Shown: positions 11,218 through 21,988, counted from the first letter of the stretch. The stretch: 64,000 nt of DNA from Aegilops tauschii subsp. strangulata (GCF_002575655.3 NC_053040.3:155621148-155685147); one strand, 5' to 3'. Notes: generated by a model not told the origin, from the sequence alone. Made by a program: numbers and translations.

Positions 11218-11986
11218 CTAGAGCACATCCAGGCAGCCAGCCCTGCCTCTTCTCCCAAAGAAGCAGTGATCTCCGCCGCGCGATGGAGTAGGCCCTGTGA
11301 CATCCATCGTTCCGAGCAACACGGGGAAATTCTGACATTGACTCCTGTAATGGATGTCGTCGGTGGACCCTGGCACCAGCGGTGGCGGCAGGACTTCGAT
11401 TGATGGATTGACCACTTCTTCGACATGCACGAACACTCGATACAGGTACATCCCTAACGTGGTCCGCGGCGGCCTTGGTGGCGACGAATAGTACAACCCC
11501 GGTTCCTGCACCAGTATCTCAACACCAATCACCTTCGGTATGGTGGACAACTTCTTCATCCATGCCATAACCGTCAGAGCCCAGCTGTCTGGACAAACAA
11601 ACATACTTATGAGCTCACCTCCAAGGTCGTTGATAAGCTCATTCATGGACTCGCTGTTCCAAGCACGTCGAGGCATGCCATGGAAGGTAAGCTTTGTTAA
11701 AAACTCAAGCTCAGAGGGCACCAAGCCCCATCCTGGGTGCCACCGATCAAAGCTCACCAGCGCGCCATCACAGAACAAACGCCAGGAAGATTCGAACACA
11801 TGACGCTTTGACAAGGTCGTCCGGCGAGATGGGAGGCCGGTCGCCGTTGATGGTTACCATCAGCACTTTGCCGGCAAACTGGTCGTCAAGCGCCGCCATG
11901 CCACTGTTGAGCGACAGCACGCAGCGACCGAAGGCAGGACGGACCTCAGGATCTCCGGCTTGGAGATCCGCGTTGACCGGCGACAT
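11218..11986 (-). pseudogene. DUF4283-like protein pseudogene
   Basis: Read on the minus strand from ATG 11986-11984, the product resembles the plant DUF4283 class (N-terminal domain of retroelement- or zinc-knuckle-linked proteins common in grasses). Supporting strings are GKVLMVTINGDRPP early, then FLTKLTFHGMPRRAWN and ELINDLGGELI. The last two follow the class pattern of a short GIP/GLP-x-x-AW step before an amphipathic segment. The N-terminal part is in a different frame from the C-terminal 198 codons, with the shift near 11800-11815, so the gene is broken. It lies about 0.8 kb downstream of the F-box pseudogene's 3' end on the same strand, inside the CACTA. The assignment rests on pattern memory only. 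No function is claimed. Confidence 0.45.
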
Positions 11987-12828
11987 GATAGTGAGCTTGA
12001 GTATAGGGAGTACGCGAGGGGGATTTGGGGGAACTGGAGTAGGAATCGAGATTCCAGAGGTGGGGGAGGTGCGGGAGATTGGTGATGAAAAGGTAGCTTG
12101 AATTTCGAACACGCGCCAATATGCTCTCGGCGCGCAAGCACACGAAAACACCGGTGGCGTCCACATGTCGGCCTAAGAGTTCTTATTCTTTCTTTTTTGG
12201 AGAGCCCGGCCTTTTTTTTGAGGAACTTTTGAGAGCCCGGCCTGAGAGTCATAATTGACCTGTTTGGCATTGCGTTACTACTCAGCCCATATTCAACGAC
12301 ACATCACTAGCCCAAACAAGTGTACATCATCGAAAAGACGCTGAGCTCAAATTATATAACTTGAAAAAAGGAGATACACTCTGAACACTGGAGAATGGTG
12401 ATGCCCTCATTTAGCCCACTAGTAGTTCGAGACAATAAACAGTTCGAAACAACGATATATACAACATTCAAACACTGACTAGTGACTACTACTGACATAA
12501 ACAGCAAGACATGATAGTTCATAAGAAGTCTTGCTACACCACCAAAACGCACCCATCTGCAGTACTTAGACTCTCGTGATCCAGACAAGAATGACATTCT
12601 AAACAGAGCCAACCATTACATAGTAAGAGTGACATAGACGAGGATGACCAAATGACAAGGAATATGCATAACAAAAGAAAGAACTACCCATCCAGAACAA
12701 GCAGCAAAGACAACAAAATCATTCGAAGAGATGATCCAACACCATCATAATTTGCAGCCCCACTTCAGCGACCAATGATCCGGAGACACCAGTACTCCAC
12801 CCTTTCGACGCAACAGCCCAATTACCTA
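11987..12828. other. Interval between two minus-strand pseudogenes
   Basis: It probably holds upstream sequence of the DUF4283-like gene (minus-strand open frame to about 12166) and the 3' flank of the F-box pseudogene. Nothing else is supported. Confidence 0.35.
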
Positions 12829-13361
12829 TCAACCTGAAGGCTTGAACCACATCACTGCCTGTCGTAATTGAGACATCCAAGGATCAAAGTTAATCCGGAT
12901 ACCTTTGTCATTCTCACCTTCTTTTGGCTACAAGCTGTATCGTTCACAATCAGGGGAGTTTGCTCCCGAACTCCTAGGGCTCGTCGTGTAGACATAGTTT
13001 TCCGTAGCAAACAGAGCCTCTCTGCCATCAAGGTCCTTGCCAATGGTGATCTCCTGGTTAATCGGATAATTGAGTCCGAGAAACAGAGAGTGTGAACCAA
13101 GGCTGTTTACCCACCTCTAACTAAAAAATCCTGAAGGCCCCAACAAGCCATTATCCTGCTCATAGACGTAACAGCCACTGTACGGATACTCACGTATTTC
13201 ACGGTGCTTCTATACATTGGGGTTTTTGCAATATAACTTTTCCGGCTCATGTGTCCGAATGATCAGTCTTTTGCCGTCGTCTGATCGAGCGAGGAACCAG
13301 TTGTGCTTCCCTGTTTTTGGCAAAGGTGGTGTGATTACAAAGGGCAGTAACTGTGGGGACA
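12829..13361 (-). pseudogene. Exon 2 of the F-box/DUF295 pseudogene
   Basis: The C-terminal DUF295 part is in one frame, with stops after YCKNPNV, after GPSGFFS and after CERYSL. It ends with the WFKPSG tail at stop TGA (12831-12829). Confidence 0.7.
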
Positions 13362-14195
13362 CTGCATCATATCAAAAAGGATAGGCATTGTTAATGTAAG
13401 ATCAACATTGTTCAGAGTATGAGTAGGATAATGCAAGAAACAACATTGTTAATGTAAGATCAGCATTGTTAATGTAAGATTATCATTGATATGTCCCTGT
13501 TGGAACTGGGAGGAAAATACAGGGAAATGTATACTGGGTTCGAAAATATAGAAGTGCCATGCATGGTTATACTCGTGTTATCTCGCAATCGATTCTTCAC
13601 AGGAAACTACCATGTCATGCATGTTATGGAATCATGTTCTGTCCTCACAAACAAATTCTTCAAGGTAACTAACAGACCATGCATTGTTATATACTCATGT
13701 TCTGTGGGCAATTTTTTATGAGGATATTATTCTAGCCATTGATGGCTGAAGGGCGAATATAGGTATGTACATATGGTAAGCATTACAGGATTTCACTACT
13801 TCCAAATATAGAGTTCTCCATATGCACATTTACTTCCCTAATGTATGGTTAGATGAAACCAACAGTGTGGTGCATGTTTCTACATCATGAAAATGAGGAA
13901 ACTAACATGGCCATTGATACACACTCATATTTAGTAGTAGTATATAGATTACTGTAAAATAAGGAGAATATCCATATATTCCTAACCGTTTAATTATTCA
14001 GGGGTACAAATTGGTTGTAATGACATGATCACAATCGCATGAATTAACTCATTCCAAATATAGCTGATTTACGGCATCTCTAATACATTGCCATAGTTCT
14101 ACTCAAATTCTGCTTAAGCAGGGATATGCCAATCATCACAAAAAGTTCAAACAGTGTCATGGCGTCATCATTAACATGAGACGGAAACAACTTAC

Positions 14196-14952
14196 ACGCG
14201 TCGTCCCAGCAATACGTGGTGCCATCTGCTTTGTCGATCGCGTAGATGATGCCATTGTGTTCAATAGCATCACAGAAGTGTGTATCAGCTTTGACGATGA
14301 TCCACTGCGATCTGAGTTGTCTCCAGCTAAAGAAGGCACCGGCGTAAAGATAGGCGAGTCCGCGGTCGAACAAGGCGGTTAGCTTGAAGTCTACGTAATT
14401 CGCATGTCGTGCGGGCACTTGGCAGATTACAATCTTCTGCAAAACAAGGTCCGTCCAACAGACGTGGTAATCTAGGTGACTAGGACCGCGATGGTAAAAC
14501 TCTATATAATCCAACGGAGGAAGGATAATCTCATGGGAGGTCTGGAAGTTCACGAGCACCAACTTTTTACCGTCTTCTCTGAAGGCAGCCATCCAGTGGG
14601 AGTTCATGCCGACCCAGTACAAACCTGCCAAGAAGTTTCGGGCGATGGTGATCGGATCGAAGTCGAGGGAAATGATGTACGGCGACCCACTACATACCTG
14701 CAAAGAAGTTTCAGCTAATGGAGATCGGATTGAAGTCGAGGGGCATCATGTACGCCTCCGTATCATGGTGAGCCAATCTCGCAAGACCAGATAGCAGCAA
14801 GCAGGGTGTCTTGAAAAGCTTTGGCCTCGCTTCGATGATGGCCGTGTGCATGCCCCTCGAGCATGCAACAAACAACAGAGGTCGAGGATGTCACTGGGGA
14901 GATTGCTCCAATCGCGGCTCATATGGATCCTGCACGGTTCGTGTTCGGCCAT
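14196..14952 (-). pseudogene. Exon 1 of the F-box/DUF295 pseudogene
   Basis: It contains the F-box and the first propeller repeats. The last 207 codons before the donor are one open frame. The start ATG at 14952 is followed by a short acidic N-terminus typical of grass F-box/DUF295 proteins. Confidence 0.7.
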
Positions 14953-15966
14953 GGTGGAGTTTGGAAGGTGGGGTTTTGGGGGGCTTGATTTACGGGGGAG
15001 AAGCTGTCGGTGCTGGAGCGGCTAGCGAGGGAATAGTGGTACTAGGGGAGGCGAGAGAGGCGAGGGTATGCGGGGGCACAGTGAGACAATGAAGAGTAAC
15101 CGCAGGATCTCCGGCGAGACGGTGATGGAGATGGACTGGTGCTAGGGGAGAGGGAGACGAGGCGAGGCATGCTATACAGCGGCGGTGGCAGTGACTGCAC
15201 AGTGCACAAGGTGAGGCTGACTTTGGTAACCCGGACACGCTGCCTGGACTGGTGTCACCTCGGGCGCAGGGTCTTGTCACTTCATTGTGAGGACCTGATG
15301 AATAATAGTATTTTGACCATCAAGTGTACCATAGTTGTACTACTACTACTAGTACGAGTAGTTGGAACATGAGTATACTCCCGTGCTAGCATGCCTCTGG
15401 GTTCACTTCATCCTCTAGCTATCATCCATATTGCGAGCAGAACCAAATTCTCGTGCATGCGGAAGCGCGAAGGACTTTTATTTTTTGAGGATAACCGCAT
15501 ATTCCTTAACCGTAGTAGGAACATGAGTAGTACTCCCTCCGGTCCTCTTTTGTCTGCGCATGACTTTTTTCAGTATTTCTCTAATTAGTCTGCATATATA
15601 CCCTTTTGCATGCGCCCATTTCCCTCCATGCCCCGCATTCACAGCATTAATTAGCATACGCATGAGCAGCTGTAGCCAGACTCCAGCCAATAAACTGCAG
15701 CATGCAAGTGGGCCACTCTGTGCGCGTGGGAAAGAGAAAAGGCAACTGAAGAGCCCGTCCAATCCATTGCATGCAGCAGTCAAACCACCGCACCTCTCCT
15801 CATGCATGCGCATAACTTCTCCCATTTTACCCCCATTTACTTCTCCATCGGGAACCGATTTTCCTTGGCTTTTTCACTACTCCTTGATCTTCATTTGCAT
15901 CCAAACCACACTTCATTCACATTGTCTTAACCTCTTCACATCCTCCTGGAGTAATTCCGCAGCCCT
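14953..15966. other. Intergenic region between divergent F-box and exonuclease pseudogenes
   Basis: It separates the minus-strand F-box pseudogene from the plus-strand exonuclease pseudogene. It is GC-rich near 14990-15150 (probable F-box 5' leader). From about 15450 to 15810 there are at least five GCATGC/CATGCA (RY-type) motifs upstream of the exonuclease TATA box. A lone CTCCCTCCGG at 15534 resembles one Stowaway end, but no partner end was found. Confidence 0.45.
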
Positions 15967-15974
15967 TATAAATA
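15967..15974 (+). promoter_or_regulatory. TATA box of the exonuclease pseudogene
   Basis: TATAAATA lies 75 bp before ATG 16049, a spacing compatible with a plant core promoter and a short leader. Confidence 0.55.
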
Positions 15975-16048
15975 ATCATCTTCTTCAGTTAGACTAGCCA
16001 TCTAATCCTAATTCTCCAAACCATAGCCCTCTGGTCCAGCGGTTCCAA

Positions 16049-16807
16049 ATGGCGAAAGAGATCGAGATGCAGGTTTTTAGCGTCCAACATGTCCTCGTCG
16101 AAGGCTCGTTGAGCATAGTTGCCACAGTCGCCGGCCACCCAAGGGTTGTTCGGAAGTGGATCAACAATGTATCCAACTCCCTCCAAAAGGTGGAGATGAA
16201 TGTCATCGGTCTCGACGCAGAGTACACAGAGCGTGCCACTGGGAAGATCTAACACGCCGATGTCCTTCAGCTATGCCTCGAAGATGATGTTTTGGTGTAC
16301 CACATCATACACGCGCCCTCCATACCAGGTGAGCTTCACGACTTCTTGTCTCGGGAGGACATATACTTCTGTGGGGCAGCCATCACAGAGGACAAACAAA
16401 AGTTGGAGCCGTACAACCTTGATTTGAAAAGCATCGCTAATCTACAAACCAGAATAAAAATTCCTGTAGAAGATTGTGATAAACCGACACCATCCCTATT
16501 CGACGTAGCAAATTTTGTGCTAGGAACAAATCTTCAGAAGGGTGATGAGACGCTGGCATTAAGGTCGTCTGGATGGGAGAATTATCCCTTGACGTACGAG
16601 TGGATAAAATATGCTGCCCTCGATGCCCGTGTGAGTTTCGAGATAGCTGCAAGGTCCAGAGAGCTTGTTGCGAAGCCGTCTCCCACAGAAAATGAGAACA
16701 AGAAGAAGAAGAAGAAGAACAAGAACAAGAAGAAGAAGAAGAAGAAGAAGAAGAAGAAGAAGAAGAAGAAGATGCTGCACCAGCAGCAGGGCATTATGGA
16801 TGGATGA
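16049..16807 (+). pseudogene. WRN-type 3'-5' exonuclease (DEDDy) pseudogene with poly-lysine tail
   Basis: One uninterrupted exon is read from ATG 16049. Motif I is VIGLDAEYTE (Asp-x-Glu), about residues 50-59. The second half has FCGAAITEDKQKLEPY leading into the motif II region, and motif III is YAALDARVSFEIA (Tyr-x3-Asp). These define the Werner-syndrome-like exonuclease family of plants, which removes nucleotides from DNA or RNA 3' ends. The frame has a TAA at 16250-16252, and the same frame resumes at once. The motif II Asp appears replaced by Asn (IANLQ). A (AAG)n run at about 16690-16770 makes a lysine-rich tail before a short QQQ-containing end. It has its own TATA box. The stop and the lost metal ligand point to an inactive copy. 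Confidence 0.8.
16690..16770 (+). repeat. (AAG)n microsatellite in the exonuclease reading frame
   Basis: About 25 AAG units, with three AAC interruptions, encode lysine with three asparagines. The run is longer than expected for a functional basic tail and may be a slippage expansion. Confidence 0.85.
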
Positions 16808-17616
16808 ACTATTTCCTCTCTTGTAAAAAATATATTCCCTCTCTATGTATGTTGATATATATGGACTATTTCGATGGTGTGCATATCTTTGGAACAAGTA
16901 GTAGCGTGGGTCCGCTTGACTATAAGGAACTATTTATCCACCTAGCTTTCTCTACTACTCCTTCCAGTGACCGTTATGCAATGCATGTGTCTGTAGACAT
17001 GACAGCTTGTCCATGGAAGTTCAACTACGGCGACCATCACGTTTCATCCACCACCACTCGCGATTCCCACGACGCCGCTCCAACCCACGGCACCACGTCC
17101 CCCGACGTGCGCCTCAGCCCTCTCGGCTGCACCGCCCCTCTGCCTTTGTGTGCATGACATGTGGGCCACCTTAAATGCGGCGAGCATCAAGTTTCTACCA
17201 CGGCCACACGCGATTCCCACAAAGCCGCGCGAACCCATGACACCACACGTCCCGCACCATCGAATTTTCATCCAGCGGCTCGTAACGCCCTGACGCCCAG
17301 CTGTGGCACCCTCGCCACGGCCACGCCACCATCGGCCGGTTCATCTCGAACGAGTGAGTCGCGAACCGCACCACCACCATGAGAATGACATGTGGGCCAG
17401 CCGCATTTAAGGTCCGCATGTCATTGACTCATAGGTCGGGCACCAAGCCACTGAAGTTCGGTCCCGTGGGCCCCGAGAGGGAAATGTAACTCCTGCGGCA
17501 GGCCTTGTGGTGCTCCCGCAGTACGAGCTCATGCCAAACATGGAATTTGTTTCTTACTACTACCAACTACTAGTAAGGTACACGTGCATTGCATGCATGA
17601 GATTCTGGTGGTTTGT
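16808..17616. other. Gene-free stretch with short duplicated pieces
   Basis: A CGCGATTCCCACGACGCCGC-like piece occurs at about 17050-17110 and again at 17200-17260. GACATGTGGGCCA occurs at about 17157 and 17386, next to inverted CTTAAATGCGG/CCGCATTTAAG. It may be a decayed small inverted-repeat element. No coding is seen. Confidence 0.35.
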
Positions 17617-18750
17617 GCATTATGCTTCTACATGTGGAGTCTAATAGATTCTACATGTGGCAAAATCTGGTGGAATGTAGATGATATCCAACGGCCAGTA
17701 GTGCTCGGATTTGCCATCTTTGTACCGTCGGATTGTCTTCATCCAATGACCAACTTTCAAAGTTATGGTTTGGTTTGCAACCTAAGGTTGCCACGCCTAA
17801 GCTTAGGCTTGCCGGCATGTGTTTGGTTGATTGCTACACTTGTGGCTTGCGACACTTTTCTAGCTACATGGTCCACATGTCATAGACTCAACTTCTTGCC
17901 AAATCTTGCCACACTTGTGGTGGCCATTTTGTTAGCCACATTTCTTGTGGCAGACACACTTTGCCTAAGCTTAGTTGTGGCAAAGTTAGTCATGAATGAA
18001 GTTCAACCGTGGAGTCTTCTAGATTCTGCATGTTGCAGAATCTGGTGGAATGTAGATGATATCCAACGGCCACTAGTGCTCGGATTTGCCATCTTTGTAC
18101 CGTCAGATTGGCTTCATCCAACGACCAACTTTCAAAGTTATGGTTTGGTTTGCAGCCTAAGGTTGCCACGTCTAAGCTTAGGCGTGCCACAAGTGTGTTT
18201 GATTGCGTTCTCGTCTCAGCATAGTTGTTCCCTCTTCATGCATGCTCAACTCAACACCCCTCTTCATGTATGCTCTCTTCATGCATGCTTCTAGTGTATT
18301 TGTGCTAATCTAGTGTGGACTCATGCACCCTCCATACACTCTACCAAACACCCAAAAATGGGTCAAGAAGGGAACTCTTGGGATCATGCACCCTTCATAC
18401 ACCCTACCAAACACACCAGGCATGTGTTTGGTTCATTGCTACACTTGCGGCTTGCCACACTTTTCTGACTACATGGTCCACATGTCATAGACTCAACTTC
18501 TTGCCAAATCTTGCCACACTTGTGGTGGCCATTTTGTTCGCCACATTTTTTGTGGCAGACACACTTTGCCTAAGCTTAGTTGTGGCAAAGTTAGTCATGA
18601 ATGAAGTTCAACCATGGAGTCTTCTAGATTCTACATGTGGCAGAATCTGGTGGAATGTAGATGATATCCAACAGCCAGTAGTGCTCGGATTTGCCATCTT
18701 TGTACCGCCGGATTGGCTTCATCCAACGACCAACTTTCAAAGTTATTCAC
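17617..18750 (+). repeat. Interleaved direct repeats (two units, 3 and 2 copies)
   Basis: Unit 1 (TGGTGGAATGTAGATGATAT and following bases) occurs at about 17617-17815, 18010-18200 and 18611-18748. Unit 2 (starting near GTTTGGTTGATTGCTACACT) occurs at about 17817-18006 and 18424-18610. The order is 1-2-1-2-1 with a 230-bp insert before the second unit 2. Open frames across it simply follow the repeat. Confidence 0.7.
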
Positions 18751-19372
18751 ACACTATATAGGGGGTATAGATATAGATGTGCCGGCCCGTTGCAATGGAT
18801 CCAAAGTATATCTGTTTAGTGGAGTGCACTCTAAAGACATTATCTATTTATTTTTCTCTAACCTTTCGTAGCCATGCAACCAAGCCACATAAGCTTCATG
18901 GGTGCCCCCACATCATATTGTTCATACTACGTTGACAGAAAAAAAGATAAATCACCCAAAACAAGATCTTCCCATTTTTTGTTCCTACGATGTTGTGTCG
19001 TGCACGTACCTACTAGTTGTATAGTGGTAGTACTAGTTGTATAATACAAACTTGGTACTAGTAGGAGTAAAGTAGTACGGAATGCTCCTACTCTATCAAC
19101 GAGCCCCATCTGACACCAAATTTCTTGGCTTCCGTGCTACAGCTAGATCTTCCCCTCGTTTCTGTTTTCCAACCCGGCGGCGGGCGGGGTGCGGTTTGCC
19201 AATAGTCGGTTTGCTCAACGGCGGTCCCACATGAAATTGAAAATGCTAGGCAACACACCTTCCCTAAGCTATGTGTCGTGCCGGACGGGCCATGGAGTAC
19301 TCCCGATTCCCGGGCATGTGTGGGGGGAGTGCGACGCGAACGCGGCAGGCCTTTTCCTTTTACTAGCAATGT
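18751..19372. other. Gene-free stretch left of a Helitron-like element
   Basis: Unstructured DNA. A degraded GCCGGCCCGTTGCAATGG near 18780 is reminiscent of the Helitron end motif found at 19377-19395, but it lacks the CTAG end. Confidence 0.35.
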
Positions 19373-19865
19373 GCCCGTGCGTTGTGACGGATCCAAAGTA
19401 GTAGAATAGTAGTACTTGTTCACAAACTTGAAAGAAATCACTCTTGTTTTGATATACTCCAAATATATTACTCCCTCCATTCCTAAATATTTGACTTTTT
19501 AGAGATTTCAAATGGACTATCACATACGGATTATATAGACATATTTTGAAGTGTAGATTCACTCATTTTGCTCTGTATGTAGTCACTTATTGAAATATCT
19601 AGAAACACAAATATTTAGGAACGGAGGGAGTACTTTTCACTCAAAATTTATTTCTCAGGCTGTTTTGATGAGGTGAGGGAGGGATGTGGTTGCTTTCAAG
19701 ATAATAAGGGGTTTTCTGCAAATTGGAGCAGAGAAGTGGGATATTGTTGCAAAAATGCCACAACTTACCTCACAGTCATTAGATGCAGATCTAATGGTCA
19801 GAAACGACGGATGGCAGACACACCACCATCGCCAACGGAGTCTTTTATAGGAGTAGGAGTAGAGA
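19373..19865 (-). mobile_element. Non-autonomous Helitron-like element (minus strand) carrying a MITE
   Basis: Read on the minus strand, the 5' end TCTCTACTCC...TATAAAAGAC and the following TTGGCGATGGTGGTG match the start of the elements at 22697 and 23748. The 3' end is GCACGGGCACATTGCTAG followed by T. The usual 3' hairpin is degraded. The base 5' of the element is not the canonical A, so the exact start is uncertain. A Stowaway MITE is nested at 19471-19630. Confidence 0.55.
19471..19630. mobile_element. Stowaway (Tc1/Mariner) MITE
   Basis: Inverted ends CTCCCTCC(A/G)TTCCTAAATATT are flanked by TA on both sides (19469-19470 and 19631-19632). Length is 160 bp. It is the same subfamily as 22709-22870. 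Confidence 0.88.
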
Positions 19866-20271
19866 AACATGTATAAATTGTAACATTTTGGTTCTGCTCC
19901 TTGGCACGATCGATTGATAGAAATAACGATTGGAAACACTAGGTTGGCGCATCGTCGGTTTGGTCACACGCGGTCCAACATGTTCTAGTGTTTCTAGCAA
20001 GATGCCCGCGCGTTGCACGAAGTTGAAGGAAAAGGTAAGCACAACTTATAAATTGACGGATGGAGTACTAGTTACAGTGATGGATATAATTAAGCAAAGG
20101 GATCGCACATGTCAGTATTGACTGGAACGAGAATGCAAGAGCACAATAAGAATTAAGGCCACGATGATGATGCGATCGTAGTGGTGGTTACAGAAGGCAA
20201 GAAGAAAAATGCATCCATCAATGTACGACATCCTCCTCCTCAACTTAGTGCGCAGGGCCACCGACCAGCGG
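19866..20271. other. Gene-free stretch with one Helitron-like 3' end
   Basis: At 19994-20020 the minus strand reads CGTGCAACGCGCGGGCATCT then TGCTAG, the 3' end motif of the local Helitron-like group. No matching 5' end was found, so it is probably a fragment. Confidence 0.4.
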
Positions 20272-20815
20272 CTAAGGAGCGGCGGCTTTTGTGGCGAGGT
20301 CGAGGTGCTTCTCAGCAAAGGCATCCAAGGCTTCCAGCCGGTTGAGGAAGGCCAACATCGTAGCGTCCTCACTGGCCTTGTAGATACCTATGTACACGAT
20401 TTTGCTCATACACGTGGATGTGTAGGTCGACGAATTCTTGCAGGGCGAGGCGCCTCGCGGCGAGCGCGACCTCCAGGTGGGCATTCTTCGTGGTGTCGGC
20501 GGGCAGTCACAGGGCCACCAGTGCTTGAAAGAGGTTCCGGCCATGGAGGCCGATTAGGGTGGCAGGCAATGAGGAGCCCGGGTGCACGGGCTGGAGGAGT
20601 ACGATGATGTCGTCCGCGAGCTTCTTGATGACGGTGAACTTTATGGTGGTGGCAATGATCATCTGGTCCAACTGAGAGTCGTAGTTGGCGTCGACGGCGG
20701 CCATCCACCAGCCTGTCTCCAACACCGTCTGGAGATGATCCTCGGCGCCATGCCACAGGCCGACGTCGTGGACCATCTAGCACAGCCGCTGGCCGCTCGT
20801 GCGCATCGCTGCCAT
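20272..20815 (-). pseudogene. Unknown protein gene remnant with TATA box
   Basis: I do not recognise the family. On the minus strand one frame runs from ATG 20815 through a stop (TAG after QRLC), then HLQTVLETGWWMAAVDANYD and IKFTVIKKLADDIIVLLQ. A TGA follows LFQALVAL, and the same frame continues with LEVALAARRLALQEFVDLH. After a further shift near 20370 the last part reads ATMLAFLNRLEALDAFAEKH and ends at TAG 20274-20272. The even hydrophobic spacing suggests a helical cytosolic protein of about 180 residues. It has at least two stops and one frameshift. A TATA box lies about 96 bp upstream. Confidence 0.5.
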
Positions 20816-20910
20816 GGGTCTGGAGTGAGCTCTTTTGCGCTTAGTGTAGGTGCTTAGGCAAATGCTTAGGTGCGTACAATGTGGTAGATGCATTGGAATG
20901 GAGGGGCGCC

Positions 20911-20917
20911 TTTATAT
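20911..20917 (-). promoter_or_regulatory. TATA box of the unknown minus-strand remnant
   Basis: The minus strand reads CATATAAAGGCGCC, 96-102 bp before ATG 20815. RY-type GCATGC lies just upstream (about 20930). Confidence 0.5.
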
Positions 20918-21409
20918 GAGGGCAAACTGCATGCGTTGCATTCACATCGTGCATCCTCTTTTCCCGGTCCTCCTCCCATTACTTCCCTCATGCATTAATT
21001 GAAGGAGGATGCACTGGTCGTTCAACATTTTGGGAACCGCTACTCCCTCCCTCGTCTGCATTAAAGTCGTATCAGGAACTGCGCCGCCCGCTGTCAAATC
21101 GAATAGTACTGCACCGCCCGCTGCACGCCCGGCTGAACACGCCTCCTCGCCTCCATCAAACCCCTCTGTTAAACCCACATGCAAACCGAGAAACCTACTC
21201 CGGCCACACGTCTGTTCATGAGCGGGCCGGAATTAAACGCAACACCGGCCGAGCTCCTCCCGTCCGCCCTCAGTTTAAATGAGGCCAGACGCTGGCCAAG
21301 CTCCTACCGTCCGCCCTCTATTTACACGAGGCCAGACAGACAGCGGGCAAGAATCACACCCCTCCGCCGCTCCCCCATCTCCTCCTTCACCATTTTCTCC
21401 ACTCTTCCG
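20918..21409. other. Divergent intergenic region with a 47-bp tandem repeat
   Basis: It lies between the minus-strand remnant and the plus-strand ORF at 21410. At 21247-21293 and 21294-21337 a unit GGCC(G/A)AGCTCCT...GAGGCCAGAC is repeated. GC-rich throughout, consistent with grass gene leaders. Confidence 0.45.
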
Positions 21410-21988
21410 ATGGCTTCCGAGGAGCCGTTCTCCGGCATATTACCCGGCCGGGTGGCCCACCGAGCCCTCCAGATACGGGCGAGGCTGCTCGATGCTTCAC
21501 CAACCTCGCTTGGCCCGACGGAGCCAGTTGCCGCCCCAAGCAGGCGCGTGGTCCAGCAACTCGCCGCTCCAGTTCAGCTCGATGAGGAGTGGCAAGTTGC
21601 TCCATGCCGGCACGGGCGTCGTCGCTGCCGCATCGTACCGCGCCACCAGTGTCTGCGGTGCCGCGCCTCCCGTGTCTATGGGCACGCCTCCCGTGCCTGC
21701 GGCAGCGCCATGCAGGCAGAGACAGAAGCCGGGTGCGTGGAGAGCGACGAGTTGGTGGCCAGCTTCTCCGTGTCCGCCGCCATCATCGAGGAGAAGTAGA
21801 ACACGGGAGGCCGCCGCCACTTGGGTCCCATGAAGGCCACCGCCGAGGCGATGACTGCGCATTCAGGTGGTTTCTTTGCTTCTTCGTCTCTTCTGAGGAC
21901 CTTCGTCGACCCCGCAAAGTGTCTGCCGGACATGAGGAAGACAAAGGGATCCACGGGCGGCCATTTAGATTATGTACTCCCTCTCTAG
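21410..21988 (+). pseudogene. Possible unknown GC-rich coding remnant, one in-frame stop
   Basis: ATG 21410 sits in a good plant start context (CCGATGGCTTCC). The frame runs 129 codons to TAG 21797-21799, with strings LPGRVAHRALQIRARLLDAS and SDELVASFSVSAAIIEEK. The same frame then stays open for 62 more codons (FFASSSLLRTFVDPAKC) to TAG 21986-21988. The middle, with many Arg and Cys, could also be read in another frame, so a frameshift is possible. I do not recognise the product. It is divergent from the remnant at 20272-20815. Confidence 0.3.

Larger units (their letters stand above)
12829..14952 (-). pseudogene. F-box / DUF295 (beta-propeller) protein pseudogene, two exons
   Basis: Exon 1 (14952-14196) starts at ATG with an F-box opening, DWSNLPSDILDL. 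It continues into a DUF295-type region with HWMAAFREDGKKLVLV and HNGIIYAIDKADGTTYCW. A canonical donor GTAAGT follows 14196, and an acceptor GCAG precedes exon 2 at 13361. Joined, the frame stays open across the 832-bp intron. Exon 2 (13361-12829) carries NWFLARSDDGKRLIIRTHE and SLFLGLNYPIN. F-box proteins normally recruit substrates to SCF ubiquitin ligases. Lesions: a frame change after the F-box near 14865, a 73-bp tandem duplication at about 14624-14770 that shifts frame, and three in-frame stops in exon 2. Clearly a dead copy; the family call is solid. Confidence 0.75.

Noticed and set aside
15534..15545. Another Stowaway MITE from CTCCCTCCGGTCC.
   Set aside because: No inverted partner end or second TA flank was found within 500 bp.
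16559..16897. Minus-strand frames with poly-Leu or poly-Phe.
   Set aside because: Antisense of the (AAG)n run in the exonuclease pseudogene.
17584..18294. 236-codon plus-strand frame.
   Set aside because: It follows the alternating repeat units, contains no family signature, and copies of the unit shift the frame elsewhere.
18775..18800. Further Helitron end near GCCGGCCCGTTGCAATGG.
   Set aside because: No CTAG terminus and no hairpin; similarity to the end motif is too weak.
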